The notes beneath the pieces were generated by a model. It saw nothing but the letters and a program-made list of their open reading frames with translations. It had not been told where the DNA came from and made no database searches. Positions 30,535-40,438 of a stretch of DNA of 64,000 nucleotides are shown here, piece by piece. The stretch's first letter is position 1. Each line of letters begins with the position of its first letter. The DNA is from Galdieria partita (lineage: Eukaryota; Rhodophyta; Bangiophyceae; Galdieriales; Galdieriaceae): NCBI GenBank assembly GCA_025991245.1, contig BQMJ01000057.1, positions 115,069 to 179,068 on the forward strand, written 5' to 3'. Made by a program: the position numbers and the translations under genes.

Positions 30535-32702
30535 TGAAGTGCTGACTCCTCAAGTAAAAAGTTCAACTCATGAAGTATTTGTATATGCACTTTTCAGTAT
30601 TCGAAAGCGCAACTTCAACTACCAAGAAGATACGCTTCTATTCAAAACAAAACGATAAGAATGTACGAGAAGTACAGAGTAAGAAAAGTAGATCCTGGTC
30701 TTTGATAAATCATAACACTACTATGTTGTTCATAAACTTGTTTTGCTTTCACAGGAGTAGAAACCAACGCACTGACTGGTGTTACTTCACTCTCTTCAGC
30801 ACTTGGACGTTAGTTGTTGCTACTTAAAGAATTTGTGGAAGTTATTGCAAGGAAACTTTTCTAGTGAAGGCCACTCTTGTAATTTTACAAGTACAATGCC
30901 ATCACAGCAGCGAACTTGACTTCCTTTCATGAGTCTGTGATAAGACTTTTCAAATGCTTTACGTTTCTATAAACAGCATTTGAAAGCATAATTTTTCCGA
31001 AAGGTGATTGTTTGAATTTCTTGCAAGTCCTTAATCATCCATACTATTGGCACCTATGCGTCTCAAAAGCCTTACGTTCTTTTTACTCCTTTTATCAGTA
31101 GTTGTAGAAATGTGACAGAGAGAAATGCGCAATTTGGACGAAAAGAGCGTTGTGGCATTTTTCATTCATCTTTTCTTCTCATATGCGCACCTTTGTGATG
31201 AATTGTCAATACCGCAACTGCAAAGGAAGACTGATGATACTCCATCAAAATCTCTTATGAAAGATATTTTAAACAAACAATATACAACTTCCTCCCTCCA
31301 TCTCTAATTCAGACTAAAAAAGAACGAGAAAATTCGAGTTGTTTCCTACACAAAGATACAATTGAGATGAATTCGCTTACGAATGTATAGTATAAAACTC
31401 CAAATTTCTAAAAATCACAAAGTCTCTGCAACTGAATGATCTTGTCTTACTTGACTGAAAATCATTGCGCATGAAAGTGTAACATCAAATGAAACTTGAC
31501 TTGCTTTTACTAAATGATTGAACAGGTTGTGTAGAAAGTGCGGTGTTGTTGGAGTGAACAATCAAGAAATACAATTCTCCTAGTTTTCCACAATACCACA
31601 TTGTATCTTACATTCGAAACATATAAATACTCTATAAGAAAGTGAAAAAAGTACTACAACCACTAGTGGCACATGTTGCAACAACTCTGGAGTCCCCATG
31701 GCTGTACGTCTCATATAGCCTTTTGATTGGTACAAAGAGCCGATGCTGAAGCTACTCTAGTGTTTCTCGTTGAGCAATGTATTTGTTATTGTAGAAGAGA
31801 AAGTTGCTTCTATCTGGCAAAAGAAGATGGACCTCCAGCAGTACACGTGGAGGTGAACTTGTAATTAATTATCTTTGAAAGTATTCATGAGGACTCAAAG
31901 TTGTTTAAGAATTGTACTATACCAATATACTATACACGTCTTCTTGTCACTTGTTTTGCCTCAACTGTTGACAAAATTCACAAAATATTTATGAGTTCAA
32001 GTGACTGTCGAGGTGGAGTCAAAGGTCTTCAACTTGCGAAGCCAATACCCGAGGACAGTCAAATAGTTCGTGTGTTCTCGGAGGACTTTGCGTTTCAATG
32101 GGCGTTTAAGAGCGCAATGTGCAACGCTTAGATTATAAACTTCTTGTGAATGCCTTATGGATAACCTTTAAAGTTTTAGGAAAATACTGTGACAGCACAA
32201 GGGTTAAAGAAGTATCATAAAGTAGCTCGTTTGCCAACAAGTAACTGATGGACTATCCCTTGATATATTAAGGAAGCTATTTGGAAGAGGTGGAATGAAA
32301 CTCTAAGTTGGATAATCTCTGAACATCATTCCACTTGTATCGATATTATTCGCTTCCAATTCTTTTTTTTTGCGGAACTGGAAAAGGAACCCAACAATGA
32401 TCCTATCCAAATGAATGAATCAGTAGTTGTGAAAGGAAGGACATTTCATACTGGGCTCATTATTATCATTTGTAAAATCGGAAGAATTTTAGACGAGATT
32501 CTGTTTCACAGCAAAACTCGCGCCAAACAGAGTTGAGTTCGTCTATAAGACTCATATCTTAAGAAGAGCAGAATACTTGAATGTAAATATTCCAAATTTC
32601 AATTTGACAATCATACAACCAGCATCAGATAGTAGGTGCTTCTACCCAACTTTATTCTCCATGAAGCACAACAAACAAAGTGATTAATTCAGAAAAAGAA
32701 AA
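30535..32702. other. Gene-poor region with the second copy of the decayed segment
   Basis: About 31950-32320 repeats the 26.8-27.3 kb segment in diverged form. A frame at 30570-30827 (from an ATG) has no motif. At 31056-31115 a short frame (MRLKSLTFFLLLLSVVVEM) looks like a signal peptide. It could splice from a GT at 31098 to a downstream frame ending TTSSLHL at 31307, which would make a tiny secreted protein, but the join is not demonstrated. Otherwise AT-rich with no gene. Confidence 0.35.
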
Positions 32703-35180
32703 CTAGTTAAACTCTTTTGTAATTCCAATGAGCAGTTTTGATATTATGGAAGGATCTTTTATACCTATCTTCAGTACAGAATCTTCATTCAGTCTGGAAA
32801 GCGAGATTCTACCCAATCTTGATACTTTGCTATAGCAAACAGAACACTCTTCCTCAGAAAGACCACAACGTTCTCTTAAAAAAGTATTCCAATCAAATGA
32901 AGAACTCATAGAACTTGATGCAACAACATTTTCTTCGTCAGTGATATCTTCCACTTCCATAAGATTTGTATCTGCAATTGAACGCACCCGTGAAATATGT
33001 TCATTGGACATGGACTCGAAGATTGATCTGCACCATTCTGAAAACTCTTCCCTAAACTCTCCGCGACTCGCCACACGAATTTTATTCAAGGCCTCAACAT
33101 TTTCTTTTCCTAAGAATTGTTCAAGATTACTTTGGGAAACAATGACAAGTTGCAATCTTAAAAGTGATCGACTGGTTGCTTCATTGCTCTGAGAAACATT
33201 TTCATTCGTCAAGTAGTTGATATCCTCAACAATATTGCTTTCATTATCAAGAAATAGTACAGACTGATCGTAATGAGTACAAACCACCACAAACTGAAAA
33301 CAAAGTTGAATAGGCGAACAAGGAAGGTTATTCAAAACCTTGACGACTCCCTTGAAAAACTTGTCGGCTTCCTTGTCAACATGTCTCCTTGAAAGTTCGC
33401 TTTCGTAATAAAATTTGAATTGAAATCCAACAACATAACGTGTTTGTCCATTCTGAAGTACAAAATATGCATCAGGACCACTAGAATTGCTATCTTTAGG
33501 AATAAAAATACCACAATGTTGCAAATGTTTTCGATAATAATCATCAAATGTAAAAGAGACATCTTTCAAGATTGGCAGAGTATAAGGTACAGTTGATTCC
33601 TTCGAATATGAAACATTGTCATGTTCAATTAAAGAACCTTTAAAAATTCCTGGAATAGCAGAATGCACAATACAAGAGGAATTAGAGTAAAGACTTGTTA
33701 ATAATCGAAATCGAAAGATATTCATAAATACAAATTCAAAGAAAACTCCTTTTACCATTGAAGGGTCCGAAATATATCCAAAATTTGACAAAGGCAAAAG
33801 CTTCGTTACTTCACGCAAGAACGGATTTTCACTATGAGCTTTCAATATAAACTCACAACAACCAATCTTGAATTGACTATTCGAACCAACGACTTCAGTT
33901 TCAATGAATTCAGAGTAAAACCCAAAACTTGCAACCAAGTCTATCAAATAAGTCTTCGTCCCACAAAGAGTAATTGCAAAGTTATTTGGAAAAATAGTTC
34001 CAAGCTGATGATTTAAAAGAACAAATTGATATCTAAGAAGAGTGGAGGAATCTACTCTCTCCGGAACAATAAAAGTTGCTGAATATCTCTCTACATCCCT
34101 AAAGACGCTGTCCAACAAACTTTCCATATTGCTATCATTGATAATAGGATAAGCTACCGTTTTCACTTTAGCTAAGAGTGCTAGTAACGTGTTTTTTAGA
34201 ATCAATGGAATTCCTCCAGTCTTCCTCTTTAACAATTCTACAAAGCGATCTTGCAAGTCATCTGAACATAAAAACCAATCCTTCAACTTCTTGCCACCAT
34301 AGATGAAAAGGTTCAAATAATCTTCAATATTCTTGAGGTTAAAAGGATTCAACTGCAACATACGCAGGACCACTTTACTCGAACGCGCATCACTCAAATG
34401 AGCTGAGATTTCTGCGGTACGACCAGCCAAGTACAAAATTACTTTTCCCGTATCAAGGAAAGGACGTATCTCCCGGAAGAAATTGCGAAAAGGGACATAT
34501 TTCGGATCGTGTTCTTCAACTTGCATCTCAGTAAGTTCGCCATAGTGTTTGCTAAGAGCACTTATTTCACTCAGTTCATCAATCATCAAAAACAAATACT
34601 GCTTCTGAAAATGTTGAAGAAGGTACCCGATAAAGGCAGAAAGTGTCGGCTGCTCCATTGTTGCGTCAGTGAATCTAACGGTTTCGTTTGTAGTTTTGCC
34701 ATTGTCCTCGGCAGCTGCCCAAGCTATATTGAACGACAAGGCTTTACGAAACTCAGGATACGGAGCGTCAGGAAAAGAGCTTCCCAGTTTCAAGACAACT
34801 GACAATGTGTTTTCTGCAAAGTGTTTCCAAGAGATTTGCGGAGCACTCTGGAGGGAGGCATCGGAACAAGTGTCTAGTTGTTGAAAAACTTCTTCGTTGG
34901 AACGCTCACGTTGAGCAAAGATATTTAAATAAGCCAAGAACTGTTGTCCTAGAAAAGTTTTGCCTGCTCCGTAGATATGGGGGGCAAAACAGCACGCCGG
35001 ACGAGTTAACAAAGTTCCACCATATTCCGTTGTCGTAAACTGGGAGAGGAAAGTCTCTATGATGGCCTTTACATCCTCTTCTCTGTCAATTTGTGGTTCT
35101 ATCACACGAAACATATTCAAAGACTCGAAACAGCCTTCAAATGGTTTTGTCAAATTACAAAGCAATCGATGATTTGTCAT
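32703..35180 (-). CDS. P-loop NTPase / restriction-endonuclease-like / SAM-domain protein (Crinkler-type architecture)
   Basis: A single-exon, 825-residue protein (first ATG 35180; a TTG lies 9 nt upstream). Residues 68-75 (IYGAGKTF) are a Walker A loop and 195-203 (YLFLMIDEL) a Walker B, followed by AGRTAEISAHL and a winged-helix-like region, as in STAND/AAA-like ATPases. Near 565-590, GPDAYFVLQ...VVGFQFKFY has the D-(x)n-QxK pattern of PD-(D/E)XK-fold nucleases. Residues ~760-823 (DWNTFLRERCGLSEEE...LSRLNEDSVLKIGIKD) look like a SAM domain. NTPase-nuclease fusions of this kind occur in Crinkler/RHS-type proteins of many eukaryotes. DNA or RNA cutting gated by ATP is a family-based guess. 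Gene location next to a subtelomere fits that class. Confidence 0.65.
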   Translation of the reverse strand: MTNHRLLCNLTKPFEGCFESLNMFRVIEPQIDREEDVKAIIETFLSQFTTTEYGGTLLTRPACCFAPHIYGAGKTFLGQQFLAYLNIFAQRERSNEEVFQQLDTCSDASLQSAPQISWKHFAENTLSVVLKLGSSFPDAPYPEFRKALSFNIAWAAAEDNGKTTNETVRFTDATMEQPTLSAFIGYLLQHFQKQYLFLMIDELSEISALSKHYGELTEMQVEEHDPKYVPFRNFFREIRPFLDTGKVILYLAGRTAEISAHLSDARSSKVVLRMLQLNPFNLKNIEDYLNLFIYGGKKLKDWFLCSDDLQDRFVELLKRKTGGIPLILKNTLLALLAKVKTVAYPIINDSNMESLLDSVFRDVERYSATFIVPERVDSSTLLRYQFVLLNHQLGTIFPNNFAITLCGTKTYLIDLVASFGFYSEFIETEVVGSNSQFKIGCCEFILKAHSENPFLREVTKLLPLSNFGYISDPSMVKGVFFEFVFMNIFRFRLLTSLYSNSSCIVHSAIPGIFKGSLIEHDNVSYSKESTVPYTLPILKDVSFTFDDYYRKHLQHCGIFIPKDSNSSGPDAYFVLQNGQTRYVVGFQFKFYYESELSRRHVDKEADKFFKGVVKVLNNLPCSPIQLCFQFVVVCTHYDQSVLFLDNESNIVEDINYLTNENVSQSNEATSRSLLRLQLVIVSQSNLEQFLGKENVEALNKIRVASRGEFREEFSEWCRSIFESMSNEHISRVRSIADTNLMEVEDITDEENVVASSSMSSSFDWNTFLRERCGLSEEECSVCYSKVSRLGRISLSRLNEDSVLKIGIKDPSIISKLLIGITKEFN

Positions 35181-35197
35181 TATTTTCAAGTGTCGAA

Positions 35198-35407
35198 ATG
35201 AGTGTAGTAGTTGAAGAGTTTCTAGTTAGTTATGAAGTTGAATTAGGAACATTAGTTGCTTTAATTTTAGTTGGCTTCTTTTTCAATTTGTTAATTGGAG
35301 TTTTACTTTCAACCTTGAGCTCCAATTGTTCACTTGCTTTCGTGAACTCCAAGGAACTTTTCTTCTGGTTGTTTGAACAACAAGATAAAGTAACATGCGC
35401 TACGTAG
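35198..35407 (+). CDS. Small predicted single-TM protein, weakly supported
   Basis: Sixty-nine codons from an ATG at 35198 encode an acidic N-terminus (MSVVVEEFLVSYEVELG), a clear hydrophobic helix (LVALILVGFFFNLLIGVLLSTL) and a short polar tail. The start is only 17 bp from the divergent start of the NTPase-nuclease gene, leaving almost no room for separate promoters. It may be genuine or a chance frame in that gene's leader. Confidence 0.3.
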   Translation: MSVVVEEFLVSYEVELGTLVALILVGFFFNLLIGVLLSTLSSNCSLAFVNSKELFFWLFEQQDKVTCAT

Positions 35408-36124
35408 CAAAACTTTCAATTGGAGAAAGAAACCATATTTTAGAACAACGATTCAGAAAGAGCAAATTCCTATCGCTGTGGTTTAAAACACAACTGAGAA
35501 GAGACATATGTATTCTGATAGTGTACTAAATAGACTTTATAGAATATAGTCATATTGCAATTGGCATATGTCAACTATTTGGACTCGTTTTAACTATTGC
35601 TTTGAACATAAGAATGTTTCAGTATATTTCCTTATAAGCAAAGCCCTCAGAATACTTTTAGTTTAGAGAAAGGCTGTTCCATCAATACTTTGGTTCATCC
35701 TTGAACATTCTTCTATCTAGCCCACTTTATATAAAAGCATCCTGGAAACTTTCTACCTGATATTCTGGCTCATAACTACATGTCTCTAGTTTGAGTGGAT
35801 CTGGTATAAACGAAAATTATGTAGAGCTGGCTAAACCAAATAAAGACACACGTTCTTCCAAAGTTCCTTTTTTCATAATAGTATGAATCGATTCTAATCA
35901 AAGCTGCTGCTGATGCTTTAATTTCGAATCGATTGTTTATCTAATTCAGCTTCTTGTTTTCAGAATGGATCACCATTGGCTTTATCTTCTCTTCATATAA
36001 AATATGAAGCAAATACTTGCGATTCGACATAAGACTCAATATTCAAGATTGCATATTTATCCCAACCCTTTGGTGATATAATAAAACTTGAGAAATGCTG
36101 TTCTTATCAATGGTTTGTACAATA
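35408..36124. other. Intergenic, no gene; AT-rich
   Basis: No supported ORF. A stretch near 35815-35870 (GAGCTGGCTAAACCAAATAAAGACAC) resembles 37985-38020 (AACTGGAGATACCCAATAAAGAC), so this may be the 3' flank duplicated together with the RHS/Crinkler-type C-terminal copy described next. Confidence 0.35.
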
Positions 36125-36770
36125 TCATTTCCATTCTTCCAATAGAACTCGAAAACTTTCAGGGAATCCTTTTCTACAAGCAAATTCGACATAGAATGGA
36201 ACTAAAGAACTGCCTTTGGCCTCCCTAAAAGAGAAGGAAGTAAAATAAACAATAGTTACACATAGTCGCCAATCAACACCTTCCGAATCCAATAAACAGA
36301 AGTCTACAATGCCACAGGAATCATCTTCTTGAAATATGATTGTGAATTCCTGATTCAAAATCCAATAAAGTATGCTCTTTAATTGAGAATCGCCTGTTAC
36401 TTCTCTCTGTTTCAAGTTATCTCGACTCCTCTTCTTACTACATCGTTGGCAACTTTTGGAAAGTTTCGTTGAGTTTTGGTCGCTTTCTGTCCTACTTATT
36501 GATAAACTAGCTGACTCTGAGTTATTGGGTGCATCGTCCTTGCGGGAACGAGGCAAAAAGATATTTTCGATAGCAGCATAGACATAATTATGATTGTAGA
36601 ATGAAGATACTCAAACTTGAAACAAATATAGATGCCACTGAGTGCCAACAAAATCGACATTAATATAGTCAAATCGAGGATATCGTTTAGCCAATCATAT
36701 CCAACAGGAACAAGTCAACTTCTTCACTGGTGGATCAAATATTAGTGGACGAGGTGTTGAAATTGCGACT
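36125..36770 (-). pseudogene. Truncated copy of the RHS/Crinkler-type gene (C-terminal part only)
   Basis: A 143-codon frame (36556-36125) aligns with the C-terminal end of the full gene at 38268-40438: FTIIFQEDDSCGIVDFCLLDSEGVDWR against FAITLEEDDSGRIVDFRLLDSKGIDWR, then AKGSSLVPFYVEF and GFPESFRVLLE. DNA similarity continues upstream to about 36770 (the nuclease-like segment and its ATAGTCAAATCGAG run), but there the frame is broken. The P-loop half is missing. The copy has diverged considerably, so the duplication is not recent. Confidence 0.75.
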
Positions 36771-38267
36771 TTTCCTAATAACGATGAAAACAGTTTTTCC
36801 TTTTCACAAGTATAATATAGAACGAACTTCTTTGTTATTTACATTCTCAAACGATGATTGAAAATATTTCATGTTGAAATGTAAATTTTAAGAAAAACGT
36901 TGCCTAGTTTTTTTTAGATACTGAGCATTATAACGTCTACCCCACTCATTATAATAATACTTTTAGTTTGAAAGATTAGAGATATTATAAAAAGAAGGGA
37001 AGATGTAAATCTATTTCATAGAAAATTGGACTATAATTCATCCTCCCAAAGACACAACTTATCCACAAGGCCGCTATATTTCAAGCTGTCAATTTTATGG
37101 ACAACTCGATTTCTGTTGGTTTGCTTGATGTGATGTCGAAATACATTTGTAGCAAATGTAAACAGTTTGATAGTTCTTGTAAACGTTAGGAAACTTTTCT
37201 TTAGGTTGTCGAGGCAACAAGATAGTGCGACAATTGAAACATAGCTAAATTTCAACTTTAGCTTGTTTCACGTCTTGTTCAAGTAGTTTGGAAGTATTTT
37301 AAAAATACCTCATTCATTTGTTGCTTTTCCTCTATTCTTGCACTATATGACTGTTTTACTAGGGCAGACAAGATTTGAAGTAACTCTTGACAACTCAGTT
37401 AGGTTTCTCTACTATTCAAATGCTCTTAGCTTTTCCAGAATTGTCTATAGTTGACTTTTGATATTTGGAGTGTACCATTTTTGAAGTTTTCAAGACTTTT
37501 TCAGTGTGTATAGAGAGTAATGGAAACTAGAGTACATGTTGTTGACTGTTGTTGGATTGTTTTATTTGTCAAGATCAATTCACGGAGCGTTGTCTTTATA
37601 TTGTTACTTATTATGTGAGTTTCAATAATATGATGTCATTGAGAATTTTCCTAGACGGGCTGACAAAGTAGATAGAGTCAATAACTGATACTACATTTCT
37701 TTGCAATTCAGTTATATACTCTATGGAATATGAAACACTTGTTCTGTACATAAGTTGATTTAAAAGATGAATATTTGTTTTTCATGAACATAATCGTCTT
37801 CAAAATGACAACTTCTGTGTCTTTGCTGACAGATGCTTGGTTCTCTTTGTGATTGATGATTTCTCCTTCAACAATTTCATTAGCAAAGAATCATTTATCT
37901 CACAGATTTAAGAGCTTCCTGAATACTTTCTGAATGATCGTTTGGCTGAAAAGCATGTCTCCAAGTTTGAAACAAGGTAATTCTATACAACTGGAGATAC
38001 CCAATAAAGACGCTCTCCAAATCTGCTTACTTGAAATTGAGGTTGTGTGTTGATTTTCATCCAAAGTGCTAAAAATGACTTTGTTTAGGATATATACATC
38101 TTCTATTATTGCAAGATAACCATCCATATCAGACTTTCTTCTTCCACAATGATTCATCATTAGCTCGCCAGTCAAGCAAATAAAATATTAAAACATATCA
38201 TTTATCATAGTCTTTGTAAATCATAAAGCTCTAAACAACTTTGCTTCCATCAAAGGATCGTAAAACA
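36771..38267. other. Decayed repeat-containing spacer
   Basis: No gene is supported. About 37200-37400 resembles 41200-41340, and about 37545-37770 resembles 44965-45180 (ACTTACTATGTGAG..., GAGTCAA.AACTGAT..., GAATATG.AAACTTGTTCTGTA in the same order). A 91-codon minus frame (38175-37900) has no recognised domain and lies just past the stop of the next gene. Confidence 0.4.
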
Positions 38268-40438
38268 TCACTTTTCCAACAAAACTCGAAATCTCTCAGA
38301 AAAGCCTTCACTACAAAGAAACTCAATATAGTCTGGTACTGATAAACTACCTTTGGCCTCCTTAAATGTTAATGGAGTAACATAGACAATACTTATGCAG
38401 TCTCGCCAATCAATACCTTTGGAATCCAATAAACGAAAATCTACAATCCTTCCAGAATCATCTTCTTCTAACGTGATAGCAAACTCTTCATTCAAAATCA
38501 AACCAATCAAGTTTACTAACTGAGTCCTATGTGATACTCTCACTCGTCTCCTCTTCTTATTACGTTTTTTGCCACCTTGGGAACTTGCCATTGATCCTTG
38601 TTTGCCTCCTGACCTACTAGTTGATAAGTTGGCCGATTCTAAAGTATTCCATGCGTCTTTCTTGAAAGCTGGCAAAAAAGAGTTTTCAATAGCAGCAGAG
38701 TCACGATTATGGTTATAAAATGTAGATACAGATACTTGAAAAAAGTATATATGCCATTGAGAATTCACAATATCCACAAAAATATAGTCAAATCGAGCAT
38801 GTCGTTCTTCCAGTAAGATCCAACAGGAATGAGTAAACTTTTTCATTGGAGGATCAAATTCATCTCTAATCAACCGAACCCAACTATTACAAGATAAACT
38901 CAAGTTCCTATAGGGTTTGCTATCGGAACGGATAGTCACTTCTTCTGTTCTATTGATGAACCACAAAAAGAATAATTTTTCAAAAGTTTGCCCTCTTGTG
39001 CTCGGATCCCTTCGATAACGTTCGAACAATTCAGCCAAGTAATTCTCAGAAGCATATCTTTCAAGGAAAGAGGATAACAAGATGTCACGTGCAACGCTGT
39101 TATAAAAGCGTAAGTAGATGCGGCTCACTACAACTAATAAACCTCGATCTCGATATGCCCCCTCTGCAACTGTAAAATTAGGTTTATTCCTATCCATGAA
39201 TAGCTTATAAAGCATAGAATCGAATGCCCTCTTTTCTCTTTCAGACCTAAGTCCATCAAGATAGTCATTGTGGCTTCTTGTCATTTCAGAATATAAATAC
39301 GAGGTGAGTTCAGCCTTTAAATACTCAAAACTAGCATCAGGGAGATCTTTGGCCAGAGTTACCATTTTGGCTATCATTCTAGGCACTAACCCAGTAAGTT
39401 CGACCATTTCATCTGAATGTTGACGAAGAATGGGTGGATAATCAGGTAAATCTTGCCACAAGTCAAACTCTTTGAAACTTAGAGGCTCCAAATAGTGTTT
39501 GATATTTCCATAACCACTAGGCAAATTATCTTCAAATTGATGATGCTGTGAACCTGCAAGAAGAACTCCACAATAAGGCTACTCAAGTAAATGAAAAAGT
39601 CATTGTGAAAAAAGAAAAAGCCATTACTTACTGTATTCATCATTGCCAATTTGGTATAAAGGCGAAAGAAATTTGGCCACGTGTTTGTTTTATTGCCATA
39701 CTCGCTCCACAACGTATTGTGTTCATCTACAATCAACATATTGCGCGGTGCAAGCCCCATCATAAAGCGACGAATAGTGAAAGCTAGATTCAAATCTTTG
39801 CTTTTGATACAAAAATATATCACATGCTTAAGAGGAGCACCGTTCAAAACCTCGTAGTCCCGTGACTGAAAACTCCTCAACTCGTCTAGAATGGAGGAAT
39901 TCATGAATAGCAGCATTTTCAAGTAAAGAGGTACCACTTCAGTTATCACCCTATTGTCCACTAACCAGGCCTCTGCGCTTCCAATATACTGCAGTGGAAT
40001 CCTGCAATGCCTTGAAAACACAGCGGCCAAGTAGAGATCTACACTCTTTCCTAGACCACTTGCTGCAGAAACTATGATCTGTTGGGGTGGAAGGTTGGGA
40101 GCTCTTCTATCAAGACTTTCAATGTGTCTATTCCACCTCTTGATAAACTCTAGTCTGAGAAAGATTCTGGAGATCCCATCAGGACTTGGTTGAACTGGGA
40201 AATCTTTGGGAAACTGCTTGGGAACAAGCAACGGTGCTATTTCTTCAAAAGTATCTTCTCCAACTTCGAAAACTTGACCTCCTACTTGTACCTTCTCTCC
40301 AACAACTGACGCGACAGTTTTGAACAAACACTCTTGTTGAAGATCAGGTAGGTCTGTCAACCATACATTGCTAAACTTTTCGTCAACTTTTAGACCATCG
40401 TGAAATATTTCTTCGTATCTAACAGACTCTCCGGACAT
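38268..40438 (-). CDS. RHS/Crinkler-type P-loop NTPase with nuclease-like C-terminus
   Basis: Exon 1 (40438-39632) and exon 2 (39545-38268) with an 86-nt intron encode 694 residues. Residues 124-132 (SAASGLGKS) form a Walker A and 234-239 (MLIVDE) a Walker B. Later come RGQTFEKLFFLWF and FDYIFVDIVNSQWHIYFFQV-SVS; the latter matches the Q-V-T/S-V-S strand of the degenerate PD-(D/E)XK domain in trypanosome RHS and Crinkler proteins. ISIVYVTPLTFKEAKG corresponds to the domain's last strand. A basic KKRNKKRRRVRV patch near residue 590 could be a nuclear signal. The nuclease-site lysine seems replaced by serine. Function is unknown; members of this class are often multicopy, subtelomeric and nucleus-directed. 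The start is the first ATG; the frame upstream uses TTG only. Confidence 0.7.

Noticed and set aside
32703-35180. Calling the NTPase-nuclease protein a transposase
   Set aside because: No DDE, RNase H or reverse-transcriptase motif and no terminal inverted repeats or target duplications were seen around it.
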